The notes beneath the pieces were generated by a model. The model saw only the letters and a list, made by a program, of their open reading frames with translations, was not told the DNA's origin and made no database searches. The translations under genes and the position numbers were made by a program. A stretch of DNA of 64,000 nt, from assembly GCA_045128915.1 (NCBI GenBank), contig JBGVIT010000028.1, positions 30,956 to 94,955 on the forward strand. The letters are read 5' to 3'. Of this stretch, positions 1 through 8,045 are shown piece by piece; position 1 is the stretch's first letter, and the number at the start of each line of letters is the position of its first letter. The stretch is from RGIG9115 sp045128915. GTDB lineage: Bacteria > Bacillota > Clostridia > UBA1381.

Positions 1-634
1 CATCACCGGGCTTCTGACCGTACAGCTTATCACATTCATCAACTAAAAGAGTTGATAAGTTTTTTGCGGTAAGACCGGATACGGACATTGTTTCCATAAA
101 CTCAATAATATCTTCGCGTTTCCAGCCAAAGTTGTATGCCATACCAATCCCTGCATGAGGACAACCATCGCTCATAGCAATAAAAATATCATTTTCCTGA
201 ATCCGGATTTCGCTTTTGAATATCTTTTTGCCGCCGATATTCATTTCTGTTTTGGGATAATCATAATTTTTATTATCTCTCAAAACAATCACCTGCGGAT
301 TATCATACTGAATAATTTCAACTGTTTCGTTATTGATAATCTGCATTATAGTAAATGTGGAGTATGCCACTCCCCTAACCGAACAAACAGGAAGTGTTGC
401 AGCAATGGTTTCAACACATTCTTCAACCGGCAATCCCTCAGCCATCATGGTTGAAATGATTTTTGAAGTTAGAGTTGACAATATACTTGCTTTAACACCG
501 CTTCCAAGACCATCGGCAAGAACTATTACAGTTGAATTATCATTTTGTTCTACTATATCCACATGGTCGCCGCACAGCTGTTCGCCATAATGGTTAATGC
601 TTTTCCAGCCGATATCTGCACATAAATCATTCAT
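1..634 (-). CDS. SpoIIE-type PP2C serine phosphatase, partial (3' end outside window)
   Basis: This is a metal-dependent serine/threonine phosphatase of the SpoIIE/PP2C class, probably acting on a partner protein in a hydrogenase-linked signalling chain. About 211 residues are visible. They include GDHV at 22-25, DGLGSG at 41-46 and SDG at 155-157, which are the metal-binding acidic motifs of this fold. The gene runs off the left edge. Its ATG (634-632) lies inside the end of the upstream sensory hydrogenase, overlapping it by 8 bases, so the two are translationally coupled. PP2C-type phosphatases are known neighbours of group C sensory [FeFe] hydrogenases. The substrate cannot be read from the sequence. 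Confidence 0.85.
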   Translation of the reverse strand, partial: MNDLCADIGWKSINHYGEQLCGDHVDIVEQNDNSTVIVLADGLGSGVKASILSTLTSKIISTMMAEGLPVEECVETIAATLPVCSVRGVAYSTFTIMQIINNETVEIIQYDNPQVIVLRDNKNYDYPKTEMNIGGKKIFKSEIRIQENDIFIAMSDGCPHAGIGMAYNFGWKREDIIEFMETMSVSGLTAKNLSTLLVDECDKLYGQKPGD

Positions 635-2306
635 CTTGTATCGACTCCTTTAGCTTAGAAAGTGCAATTTTCGTTTCTGCGGCAGTTTCACCGAGGAGTG
701 ATGCAATTTCCTGAACAATTCTCATCTGCTTATCTACTACCTTGTCTGCAACTTCTATTGTCTGACGGGTAATATTTTCTTTCTTTTCGCGTTCTGTTTC
801 TTCGTCAGTAACATCACGCATAATACCAACTAAAAGTCTTGATTCCTTATCATAAAGAACGGACTGCTCAACATAACGTCTGTATTCTGCAAGATATACT
901 CTCTCTCCGCGTATATTCTTACCCGTTCTCAAAACCTCAGCAAAAAGTTTCGGATCAAGAACTCTTATGATGCTTTCGCCCAAAACGTCTGAGCTTGAAC
1001 GTATATTCATCATGTTTCGTGCAGATTCATTTATCTGCTGTACTTCTAACTTTTCATTGAGGACAATAAGACCATTAGGTGTATTTTTAACAATAGTATC
1101 CGAAAAGCTTTCTGCTTTATCTTTCAAAAACGGCAAACACATTGAAATTTCTGCTTTACCCTGACATATAGCAATAGCCTTTTCTCTGCAGGTATTGTAT
1201 CCGCAGGAGCCGCAATTAAGCTCATCAGATGGTTTGAATTTTCCCATTTCTCTTAAAACGGCAAATATTTCTGTTTCGCTGGGCATTGGAAGCTTATGCT
1301 CAATGTATTCGAATTGTTTTTTTAGCTCTATCGGTTTTGGTTCTGTTACATTAAAATCTTCTTTTCCTGCATAATTAGCAATAGTTATATAATCCTTAAC
1401 GGGAGATGTTCTGTGATATTTTTCCATAACCGGTCCACCAATACAGCTTCCTACACACGCAGACATTTCTATAAAACACTTGTGTATTTTCCCGTTTTCT
1501 ATATCGCGAAGAGCGTCAATACAATTTTGCACACCATCGAGAGCTATATAATTGTATCCGGGAGCGTCAAGGGACATTGTTTTCAATATTCCGCCGGTTG
1601 TTGGGAAAAATCTTGCGCGGCTATCTGTGCTTTCGTCCATTCCTTGCTCTAATTCAATGTTTTCTTCCTTGAGCCAATTTGAAAGCTCTTCAAATGTCAA
1701 AACAGCGTCAACTATACCCTCATAGTGTTCAGCTTCGTCTTTTTTTGCCACACAAGGACCGATAAATACAGTCTTAGCATCGGGGTATCTTTTCTTTATA
1801 TCCTGACAATGTGCCTGCATTGGTGAAACTACATCTGCCAAGTATTCAAGCTCTGCAGGAAAATACTTCTGTATTAGCAGGTTTATAGAATGACAGCACG
1901 AAGAAATGATAATATCACGTTCTTCCTCGCGAAGCATTCTTTCATACTCGTTTTTAACGATTGTAGCACCGATAGCAGTTTCTTCAACATCATAAAATCC
2001 TAACTTTTTAAGTGCTTCTCTCATTGATTCTATTCCAACGCCATCGTAATTTGCAACAAAAGACGGTGCTAAACTCACAATAACAGGCTCTCCGGTCTGT
2101 AATAAAACTTTTGCTTTTTCGGTTTCATCTACAACCTGCTTTGCATTCTGAGGACACACAACAAAACACTGTCCGCACAAAATACATTCATTGCCGATAA
2201 TATGCGCCTGATTTCCTGAAAAACGTATTGACTTAACAGGGCAATGACGAATACACTTGTAACAGTTTTTGCAGTTGGATTTTTTTAGTGTTAAGCAATT
2301 TGGCAT
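627..2306 (-). CDS. Sensory [FeFe] hydrogenase with C-terminal PAS domain (group C, HydS-like)
   Basis: A cytoplasmic [FeFe]-hydrogenase-like protein of 559 residues, more likely an H2 or redox sensor than a bulk catalyst. Two 4Fe-4S ferredoxin motifs (Cys 12/15/18/22 and 41/44/47/51) precede the H-cluster domain. Its three signatures are SSCCHS near 135-140, GPCVAKKDE near 183-191 and EMSACVGSC near 280-288. They differ from catalytic HydA at the flanking positions but keep the cluster cysteines. A further Cys-rich Fe-S domain (NCGSCGYNTC, 364-373) leads into a PAS domain (about 401-510) and a helical tail. I chose the ATG at 2306: AAGGGG lies 10 bases upstream, while a GTG at 2315 sits directly on that site. 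The ferredoxin-like genes lie upstream and the phosphatase downstream. Confidence 0.88.
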   Translation of the reverse strand: MPNCLTLKKSNCKNCYKCIRHCPVKSIRFSGNQAHIIGNECILCGQCFVVCPQNAKQVVDETEKAKVLLQTGEPVIVSLAPSFVANYDGVGIESMREALKKLGFYDVEETAIGATIVKNEYERMLREEERDIIISSCCHSINLLIQKYFPAELEYLADVVSPMQAHCQDIKKRYPDAKTVFIGPCVAKKDEAEHYEGIVDAVLTFEELSNWLKEENIELEQGMDESTDSRARFFPTTGGILKTMSLDAPGYNYIALDGVQNCIDALRDIENGKIHKCFIEMSACVGSCIGGPVMEKYHRTSPVKDYITIANYAGKEDFNVTEPKPIELKKQFEYIEHKLPMPSETEIFAVLREMGKFKPSDELNCGSCGYNTCREKAIAICQGKAEISMCLPFLKDKAESFSDTIVKNTPNGLIVLNEKLEVQQINESARNMMNIRSSSDVLGESIIRVLDPKLFAEVLRTGKNIRGERVYLAEYRRYVEQSVLYDKESRLLVGIMRDVTDEETEREKKENITRQTIEVADKVVDKQMRIVQEIASLLGETAAETKIALSKLKESIQDE

Positions 2307-2311
2307 ATCCG

Positions 2312-2572
2312 TCACACCCCTTCATTTCTGATAACCGACAATATCTTTTCATCAAAAAACTCTTTGAAATTATCACGGTTAATACCCGTATGTACTGTTT
2401 CATCCACCTGAACTGTAACTCCCATGCGATTACATTCACCAATGCAAAAGCTGCCGGACAAAGTTACCTTATCCTGAAGATTGTTTTCTTCAACCGCTTT
2501 AGTAAGAAGTTCAACTATTTCAGGTGAACCTTTTATATGGCAAGAACTGCCTACGCATATCTGAACTAACAT
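2312..2572 (-). CDS. Thioredoxin-like [2Fe-2S] ferredoxin (NuoE/HydC-like), copy 2
   Basis: A small 86-residue electron carrier of the thioredoxin-like [2Fe-2S] family. Cys 6, 11, 43 and 47 occur in the C-x4-C and C-x3-C pattern that binds a 2Fe-2S cluster in NuoE-type subunits and in shethna-type ferredoxins. It lies 4 bases downstream of a similar 79-residue gene and 5 bases upstream of the sensory hydrogenase ATG, so all are probably one transcript. The likely role is moving electrons to or from the hydrogenase, or reporting redox state. That role is inferred from position, not shown by the sequence. Confidence 0.85.
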   Translation of the reverse strand: MLVQICVGSSCHIKGSPEIVELLTKAVEENNLQDKVTLSGSFCIGECNRMGVTVQVDETVHTGINRDNFKEFFDEKILSVIRNEGV

Positions 2573-2576
2573 ATTT

Positions 2577-2816
2577 TCACACCTTTGCTGCTATTTCGTT
2601 ATTAAAAAAGTCATTAACATTTTCAGGAGTAACTGAATGAAATTCGTCATCAACAGTTACACATACGCCCTGCTGACATTTTCCAAGACAAAAAGTACCG
2701 CCAAGGTCAACCTTATCTCCAAGATTGTTTTCATTTATAAGGTTTTGAAGCTGTTCAACAACCTGACGTGAACCCTTGATATGACATGAACTACCAATAC
2801 AAACTGTTACCTTCAT
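2577..2816 (-). CDS. Thioredoxin-like [2Fe-2S] ferredoxin, copy 1
   Basis: First gene of the sensory-hydrogenase operon, 79 residues. It shares the motif GSSCHIKGS and the same cysteine spacing (Cys 6, 11, 43, 47) with the next gene, so the two are paralogues from a tandem duplication. A ribosome site (AAAGGATTG) lies upstream of the ATG at 2816. The second half has an additional Cys at 52 that its neighbour lacks. The family carries a 2Fe-2S cluster and usually serves as an electron-transfer subunit; the partner here is inferred to be the hydrogenase. Confidence 0.83.
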   Translation of the reverse strand: MKVTVCIGSSCHIKGSRQVVEQLQNLINENNLGDKVDLGGTFCLGKCQQGVCVTVDDEFHSVTPENVNDFFNNEIAAKV

Positions 2817-2886
2817 TTTATATTCAATCCTTTCACATTCAGAGGTGATTTAATAAATATCCAAATTACCCCCTATTATGATTTTC

Positions 2887-2915
2887 ATTGTAACATAAAC
2901 CTTGTCAAAAATCAA
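2887..2915 (-). promoter_or_regulatory. Sigma-A promoter of the sensory hydrogenase operon
   Basis: Minus-strand TTGATT (2915-2910) and TACAAT (2892-2887) are separated by exactly 17 bases, about 70 bases upstream of the first ferredoxin-like gene. No operator was recognised. Confidence 0.55.
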
Positions 2916-3015
2916 TCATAATCTACAATTTTCATCGCATTGACAAATTTTTCACAATTTCTTTTACAATATATGTTAATTTTTTAACTATTGCATAAAT
3001 TTGCATTACATAAGC

Positions 3016-3049
3016 AAAAAAAAACGACTTGCTTTTAACAAGTCGTTTT
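3016..3049 (-). terminator. Second intrinsic terminator downstream of tmRNA
   Basis: An 11-base perfect inverted repeat (3021-3031 and 3039-3049, core ACGACTTG) has a 7-base loop and is followed on the minus strand by a run of T (plus-strand A run 3016-3024). It lies 65 bases beyond the tmRNA terminator, so it is a backup terminator or the end of a short separate transcript. Confidence 0.7.
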
Positions 3050-3113
3050 CTGTATGAACGATATGATTTTTAGCGTATGCAGTACATTTAGCTCGCGTCA
3101 GTGAATTTAGCTG

Positions 3114-3154
3114 AAAAAGAGATAATTTTACCGACAGTAAAATTATCTCTTTTT
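3114..3154 (-). terminator. tmRNA terminator hairpin
   Basis: An 18-base perfect inverted repeat (3114-3131 and 3137-3154) with a 5-base loop and T-rich flanks begins 3 bases beyond the tmRNA CCA end on the minus strand. Confidence 0.85.
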
Positions 3155-3156
3155 AA

Positions 3157-3505
3157 TGGTGGAGCTGAGGAGAATCGAACTCCTGTCCGAAAATAAATCC
3201 ACACAAAACTCTACGGGTGTAGGCAGTGTTTTAAATTCCTGAAATCAAGACTTGCACAGCCACAATTCAAGATTCAGTAGCTTCTGATGCATGACATCGG
3301 CCGAAGCTGTCCGACATTCACGTTCACCACTGATATTCGCCTTATTCTATGCCGTGGTACTCACAGATAAGACGGCAGCAACTTAGGCTGCGTATGCTAA
3401 ATTTTTGTTAGCGTTTATATTTAAAAGTCGGGACTTTTTAAGTGAGTTCCCATTCACTACCCGCATTTCATGCTTCACTATCCCCGTCGAAGCCATTGCA
3501 GCCCC
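3157..3505 (-). ncRNA. ssrA: Transfer-messenger RNA (tmRNA)
   Basis: tmRNA rescues stalled ribosomes by acting first as alanyl-tRNA and then as a short mRNA. The 5' end matches the conserved GGGGCTGCAATGGCTTCGAC start (from 3505). The 3' end carries the T-arm-like GGAGTTCGATTC and finishes with encoded CCA (3159-3157). The tag frame reads ANKNLAYAA then TAA (3412-3383 on the minus strand), giving the hydrophobic -AA degradation signal. It lies directly downstream of smpB, whose product binds it, and ends in a strong terminator. Confidence 0.97.
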
Positions 3506-3508
3506 ATA

Positions 3509-3982
3509 TTAACTGTTATTACGCTCTTTAATTGCGCGGTCAACATTACGCTTTGCATCTCTTTTGGCAATATCTTCCCTTTTATCGTATTGCTTTTTAC
3601 CTTTGCACAGCGCAACATCTACCTTTACATATGAGCCTTTCAGATAGACTGATAGTGGTATAAGTGAAAAGCCGGTCTGTTTTGTCTGACCTATAAGCTT
3701 TCTTATTTCACTTTTGTGAAGAAGCAGCTTTTTGTCACGCAATGGCTCACGGTTAAAAATATTGCCCTGCTCATACGGACTTATGTTCATTCCTAAAACG
3801 AAAACTTCACCGTTTTTTATTGAACAATAAGCATCTGCAAGATTAACCTTACCCTGTCGTACAGATTTGACTTCCGTTCCAAAAAGCTCTATTCCTGCCT
3901 CATAATTTTCAAGGATAAAATACTCATGACGAGCTTTTTTATTCTGCGCTATAATCTTTATATTATCGTTTTTAACTGCCAA
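3509..3982 (-). CDS. smpB: SsrA-binding protein SmpB
   Basis: SmpB (157 residues, normal length) binds tmRNA and brings it to the A site of stalled ribosomes. The family core is clear: NKKARHEYFI near the N terminus, GTEVKSVRQGKVNL in the middle, and a basic C-terminal tail (KREDIAKRDAKR) that occupies the mRNA channel. A strong GGGAGGG ribosome site precedes the ATG at 3982. The gene ends 3 bases from the tmRNA 5' end, so both are probably made from one transcript. Confidence 0.97.
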   Translation of the reverse strand: MAVKNDNIKIIAQNKKARHEYFILENYEAGIELFGTEVKSVRQGKVNLADAYCSIKNGEVFVLGMNISPYEQGNIFNREPLRDKKLLLHKSEIRKLIGQTKQTGFSLIPLSVYLKGSYVKVDVALCKGKKQYDKREDIAKRDAKRNVDRAIKERNNS

Positions 3983-4008
3983 AGTATTCCCTCCCTGAGT
4001 TTTTATTA

Positions 4009-4037
4009 TTGCAGGCGGAAATTACCGCCTGCAATAA
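4009..4037. repeat. Short palindrome upstream of smpB
   Basis: TTATTGCAGGCGG pairs with CCGCCTGCAATAA across a few bases, forming a strong hairpin between smpB and the palindromic repeat. It could be a terminator of rnj (leftward), but a poor T run follows it. Confidence 0.5.
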
Positions 4038-4400
4038 TAAAATCAGTGTACATTTTAGATGCTATGATTTTCGTGAAGTTTTGAACTAAAGTTCAAAGTG
4101 AAGTAAACTTCACTTGCCGTCAGGCAAACTTAGTTGATTTCATCTTTGATGAAATCATTATAAAATTAGTGAATATTTTAGATGACAAGCTTTTAGCGAT
4201 ATACTCACTTCGTTCGTGCGATATATTTGTTTCTCAAATGCGATATAACTCCGCTTTGCTCCGTTGCGATATGATATAAATTCCTTTATCTCGTTCCGAA
4301 GGGACATATCGCATCGAAGATATATCGCGTACGAAGTACATATCGCAAATTCCGTCAGGAATTTATATCGCTGATTTCACCAAAGATGAAATCATTATAA
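4038..4400. repeat. Modular palindromic intergenic repeat, long copy
   Basis: A non-coding array of short palindromes between rnj and smpB. Two related units each begin with AAAAT[C/T]AGTG...ATTTTAGATG (4039-4061 and 4162-4184). Each ends with GATTTCA...GATGAAATCATTATA (4136-4162 and 4373-4399). Inside are a GAAGT/ACTTC hairpin, a TTGCCGTCAGGCAA hairpin (about 4114-4127) and, in the second unit, at least four GCGATATA/TATATCGC motifs. A shorter relative lies at 51739-51901. This looks like a non-autonomous palindromic element (MITE- or REP-like). No coding frame in it is credible. Confidence 0.75.
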
Positions 4401-4449
4401 CATAATATAACTGCTAATACAATACAAACATTATATTGTTTACAATTTA

Positions 4450-6117
4450 TTAAACTTCTTCTATTATGGGCAAAATCATAGGATTGCGCTTTGTTTTTCC
4501 AAAAATGTACCTTGCAACATCGTTGCGAAGTGAGTTCTTTAAAGTTGACCAATCCGCATTTCGTTTAGATGTGCAAATCTCTACACTATCCTGCGCAACT
4601 TCTCTGATACCTTCTATAAGACTTTCAGCTTCGCGCACATACACAAAGCCTCTGCTTATTACATCAGGCTTTGATACAAGCTTATGGTCTTCGGATGAAA
4701 TGGTTACAACCACGATTATCAAGCCGTCCTGAGCAAGATGCTTTCTGTCTCTCAGAACAATATTTCCAACATCTCCAACTCCAAGACCGTCAACGAGAAT
4801 TTTACCGTTTTGAACTGTGCCGTTTACTTTAGCTGAATTATCATCTATTTCAAGCACGCTTCCATTACTTAATACAAATGTATTTTTGCGAGGTACGCCA
4901 ACCTTTGCAGCCAAATCTGCATGCAGCATGAGATGACGACATTCGCCATGTACCGGAATAAAATATTTCGGTTTGGCAAGTGCTAAAATAAGCTTAAGCT
5001 CTTCCTGACAAGCATGACCGGAAACGTGAACCTCTGCAAGTGATTCATATATTACAGATGCACCTATTTTAAACAGCTCATTAACAACATTTGAAACTGA
5101 TTTTTCATTTCCCGGTATGGGTGTTGCCGAAATTATTATCAAATCATCTTTTGTTACTTCGACTTTACGGTGGTCAGAATAAGCCATTCTTGACAATGCA
5201 CTCATAGGCTCGCCCTGACTTCCCGTTGTGATTATTACAACCTGACCTGGTTTGTATTTGTTGATATTATCAATATTTATAAGTACACCTTCAGGCACTT
5301 TCATATATCCCATAAGTATTGAAAGCTCAACAATATTTTCCATACTTCTGCCTGAAACTGCAACCTTACGCTTATTCTTGACAGCAGCATCTATAATTTG
5401 CTGAACACGGTGTACATTAGATGCAAATGTAGCAACAATTATTCTCTTTGTGCAGTTCTGGAAAATCTTTTCAAACCTCTCGCCTACACTTCTTTCACTC
5501 ATTGCATAACCGGGACGTTCCACGTTTGTACTATCGGAAAGCAAAGCAAGAATTCCTTCGTTTCCAAGTTCACCTATACGAGTGAGGTCAATCATTTCAC
5601 CCACAATAGGCGTTGTATCTATCTTAAAATCTCCCATATGAAGAACTGTTCCGTACGGAGTTTTGATTGCCAACGCACAAGAGTCTGCAATAGAATGGTT
5701 AGTTCTTACAAATTCAATAGTAAAGCTTCTTCCGGCTTTTACTGTCATTCCGGCTTTCACTCTCACAAGCTTTACCTTAGTGAGCATATTATGCTCCTTA
5801 AGTTTATGTTCAATTAGTCCTAAGGTCAATCGTGTTCCGTAAACGGGAACGTTGATAGACTTTAAGAAGAAAGGTATTCCACCTATATGGTCCTCATGAC
5901 CATGAGTGATAAACACTCCAAGAATTTTAGAAGCGTTCTTTTCAAGGTATGAAATATCATTAATAACCAAGTCAACCCCCGGCATATCTTCATCAGGGAA
6001 AGACATTCCACAGTCAATGACAATTATTTCATTCCCATACTCAATAGCGGTCAAATTCTTTCCGATTTCGTTTAAACCGCCAATAGGTATAATTCTTAGT
6101 TTATTCTTTTTTGCCAA
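4450..6117 (-). CDS. rnj: Ribonuclease J
   Basis: Metallo-beta-lactamase/beta-CASP ribonuclease (555 residues) that acts in mRNA decay and RNA maturation through 5'-3' exo- and endonuclease activity. The zinc ligands THGHEDHIGG lie at about 71-80. The beta-CASP region contains SDSTNVERPG and the late motifs ITTGSQGEPM and VHVSGHA, and a C-terminal dimer domain follows. I chose a TTG start at 6117: GGAGG lies 8 bases upstream and translation then begins MAKKNKLRIIPIGG, as in other RNase J proteins. An in-frame ATG at 6132 would place that ribosome site inside the coding region. The gene stands alone, flanked by the palindromic repeat. Confidence 0.95.
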   Translation of the reverse strand: MAKKNKLRIIPIGGLNEIGKNLTAIEYGNEIIVIDCGMSFPDEDMPGVDLVINDISYLEKNASKILGVFITHGHEDHIGGIPFFLKSINVPVYGTRLTLGLIEHKLKEHNMLTKVKLVRVKAGMTVKAGRSFTIEFVRTNHSIADSCALAIKTPYGTVLHMGDFKIDTTPIVGEMIDLTRIGELGNEGILALLSDSTNVERPGYAMSERSVGERFEKIFQNCTKRIIVATFASNVHRVQQIIDAAVKNKRKVAVSGRSMENIVELSILMGYMKVPEGVLINIDNINKYKPGQVVIITTGSQGEPMSALSRMAYSDHRKVEVTKDDLIIISATPIPGNEKSVSNVVNELFKIGASVIYESLAEVHVSGHACQEELKLILALAKPKYFIPVHGECRHLMLHADLAAKVGVPRKNTFVLSNGSVLEIDDNSAKVNGTVQNGKILVDGLGVGDVGNIVLRDRKHLAQDGLIIVVVTISSEDHKLVSKPDVISRGFVYVREAESLIEGIREVAQDSVEICTSKRNADWSTLKNSLRNDVARYIFGKTKRNPMILPIIEEV

Positions 6118-6261
6118 AATATAATCCTCCATTTTTTCTAAGCATTCCTGCTGTTATTTTTTCCGTTCGCATAAAAAATATTATAATAACTTTATCCGCT
6201 CAAATACAATTTTATACCATAATTTTAACACAAATCTGTCATTATGTCAACCAAGTGTGTG

Positions 6262-7533
6262 TTATTTTCCCAAATTTATTATATTCTGCGCAGCTACCAT
6301 TAAACCTAATTTTGCAGATTCATACGTAAGTCCCCCCTGAAGATAGCCGATATATGGCTCACGCATAGGACCATCTGCACTCAATTCAATGCTTGAGCCT
6401 TGATTAAACGCACCTGCTGCCATTATTACCTGATCCTGATATCCCGGCATATCCCAAGGCTGCGGTGTTACAAAAGAGTCAACGGGTGCGCCTTTTTGAA
6501 CTCCTGCACAAAATGCCACAAGCTTTTCGGGTGACGAGAATTTAATAGCTTCAATTATGTCATGGCGTTCTTCATTCCATGCAGGCTTTGTTTCAAATCC
6601 AAGCTTTTCAAAAACACAAGCAGCGAGAACTGCTGATTTCACAGCATTTGCTACAACATGAGGAGCAAAAAACAATCCCTGATATGCGCTTTTATTAAAA
6701 TCAAGGCTTGCTCCAGCTTCCTTACCTATTCCAACCGATGTTAATCTATATGCACACTTTTCAATTAAGTCTGCCTTACCTGCAATATATCCACCGGTCG
6801 GTGCAATTCCACCACCCGGATTTTTTATCAGCGAACCGCAAATGATGTCTGCTCCATATGATGTAGGCTCTTTCTCATCTACAAATTCTCCATAACAATT
6901 ATCTATCATACATATTGTGGATGGTGAAACTGATTTTATAAATGATACAATCTCACCTATTTTTTCTGAACTGTATGTAGGACGGTCTCCGTAGCCTTTA
7001 GAACGCTGTATGGTAACCATTTTAACTGTTTCTTTTGTCAAAGCTTCTTTTATTTTATCAAAATCAGGTTCGCCAGATTGTAATAAAGAAACTTCGATGT
7101 ATTTCACACCAAAATCTTTAAGCGAGCCATTTCCCTCTGCGCCTGAAATACCTATAACCTCTTCCAAGGTATCATATGGGCGTCCTGTTGCTGACATTAG
7201 TATATCACCGGGACGCAGTATCCCAAACAAAGCAGTTGAAAGCGTATGTGTGCCTGAAATAAGTTGATGGCGAACAAGAGCATCCTCACATTCAAAAATA
7301 TCGGCATATACTTTATCAAGAGTATCTCTGCCAAGATCATCATAACCATAACCGTATGTAGGCATAAAATGACTTTCAGAAACTCTGTTGTCAGAAAATG
7401 CCTTCATAACTTTCCATTGGTTGAGCTGAGCGGTTTTATCTATTGTGTCAAAAGCAGGACGAACTATTTTCTCACATTCATCAAAAAGCTTCTGTATTTC
7501 AATACTTATTCCAAAATCTTTTGTTAAATCCAT
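6262..7533 (-). CDS. PLP-dependent methionine gamma-lyase family protein (aluminium resistance family)
   Basis: A 423-residue pyridoxal-phosphate enzyme of the family often named aluminium resistance protein or methionine gamma-lyase-like (YnbB of Bacillus). The expected glycine/tyrosine-rich segment YGYGYDDLGRD is at 60-70. The cofactor lysine is most likely K237 in SLIKNPGGG, and the phosphate-contact region SGTHTLS lies near 93-99. It is a cytoplasmic sulfur amino acid or cysteine-conjugate lyase by family, but the exact substrate is not established. It sits 5 bases after aroK, so it is co-transcribed with the shikimate genes. Confidence 0.85.
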   Translation of the reverse strand: MDLTKDFGISIEIQKLFDECEKIVRPAFDTIDKTAQLNQWKVMKAFSDNRVSESHFMPTYGYGYDDLGRDTLDKVYADIFECEDALVRHQLISGTHTLSTALFGILRPGDILMSATGRPYDTLEEVIGISGAEGNGSLKDFGVKYIEVSLLQSGEPDFDKIKEALTKETVKMVTIQRSKGYGDRPTYSSEKIGEIVSFIKSVSPSTICMIDNCYGEFVDEKEPTSYGADIICGSLIKNPGGGIAPTGGYIAGKADLIEKCAYRLTSVGIGKEAGASLDFNKSAYQGLFFAPHVVANAVKSAVLAACVFEKLGFETKPAWNEERHDIIEAIKFSSPEKLVAFCAGVQKGAPVDSFVTPQPWDMPGYQDQVIMAAGAFNQGSSIELSADGPMREPYIGYLQGGLTYESAKLGLMVAAQNIINLGK

Positions 7534-7538
7534 TTAAA

Positions 7539-8045
7539 TCACCTTAAGTTTATAAATTTTAAAATTTTATCGGCTATTTCCGCAGGCGTTGTATCTGCCT
7601 TGGGATTGATTTCATATGTACAATCCTTATAAAGCGGAAGCCTGTCACAATAACGCTTATAAATACTTTCTAAATCATCCGAAAGAAGTGGCCTTGTACT
7701 GCTGGCACGTGAAATTCTTGATTTTATCACATCGAATTCAGGAATTAATGCAACTATTATACCTGTTTTCTTCATTAATTCTCTGTTTAAATCCCTTAGA
7801 ACAATTCCGCCCCCGGTAGAGATAATACAGTTTTCCTTTGAAGATAATTCCAAGAGCATTTTATACTCCTGCTCTCTAAAATATTCTTCCCCAAATTTCC
7901 CAAAAATATCATTGATTTTCAAATTCAGTTTTTTCTCTATTTCATAATCAGTATCATACAAAGCTTTTGAAGAAAGCTCCGATAAAATTCGCGAAACTGT
8001 TGTTTTGCCGGTTGCCATAAATCCCGTTAAATATATATTATTCAT
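7539..8045 (-). CDS. aroK: Shikimate kinase
   Basis: Transfers phosphate from ATP to shikimate, a step towards chorismate and aromatic amino acids. At 168 residues it has the normal length. The P-loop GFMATGKTT is at 8-16. DTDYEIEK near 36 supplies the shikimate-contacting aspartate, and STGGGIVLRD is the substrate-binding glycine segment. Its first bases overlap the 3' end of aroE by 8, giving translational coupling. Confidence 0.95.
   Translation of the reverse strand: MNNIYLTGFMATGKTTVSRILSELSSKALYDTDYEIEKKLNLKINDIFGKFGEEYFREQEYKMLLELSSKENCIISTGGGIVLRDLNRELMKKTGIIVALIPEFDVIKSRISRASSTRPLLSDDLESIYKRYCDRLPLYKDCTYEINPKADTTPAEIADKILKFINLR

Larger units (their letters stand above)
2817..3156. 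other. Intergenic region between hydrogenase operon and tmRNA
   Basis: This stretch of about 340 bases holds the hydrogenase operon promoter and leader, then two hairpins (about 3016-3049 and 3114-3154), both of which act as terminators for leftward transcription. Between the hairpins, 3050-3113 has no start codon with a ribosome site and no recognised RNA. No gene is supported here. Confidence 0.5.

Noticed and set aside
4009..4400. Possible CRISPR array
   Set aside because: The palindromes differ in sequence and spacing, and no cas genes are present. It is a palindromic repeat instead.
5398..5817. A 139-codon open frame on the plus strand opposite rnj
   Set aside because: It lies wholly inside rnj in another frame, has no ribosome site and no family resemblance.
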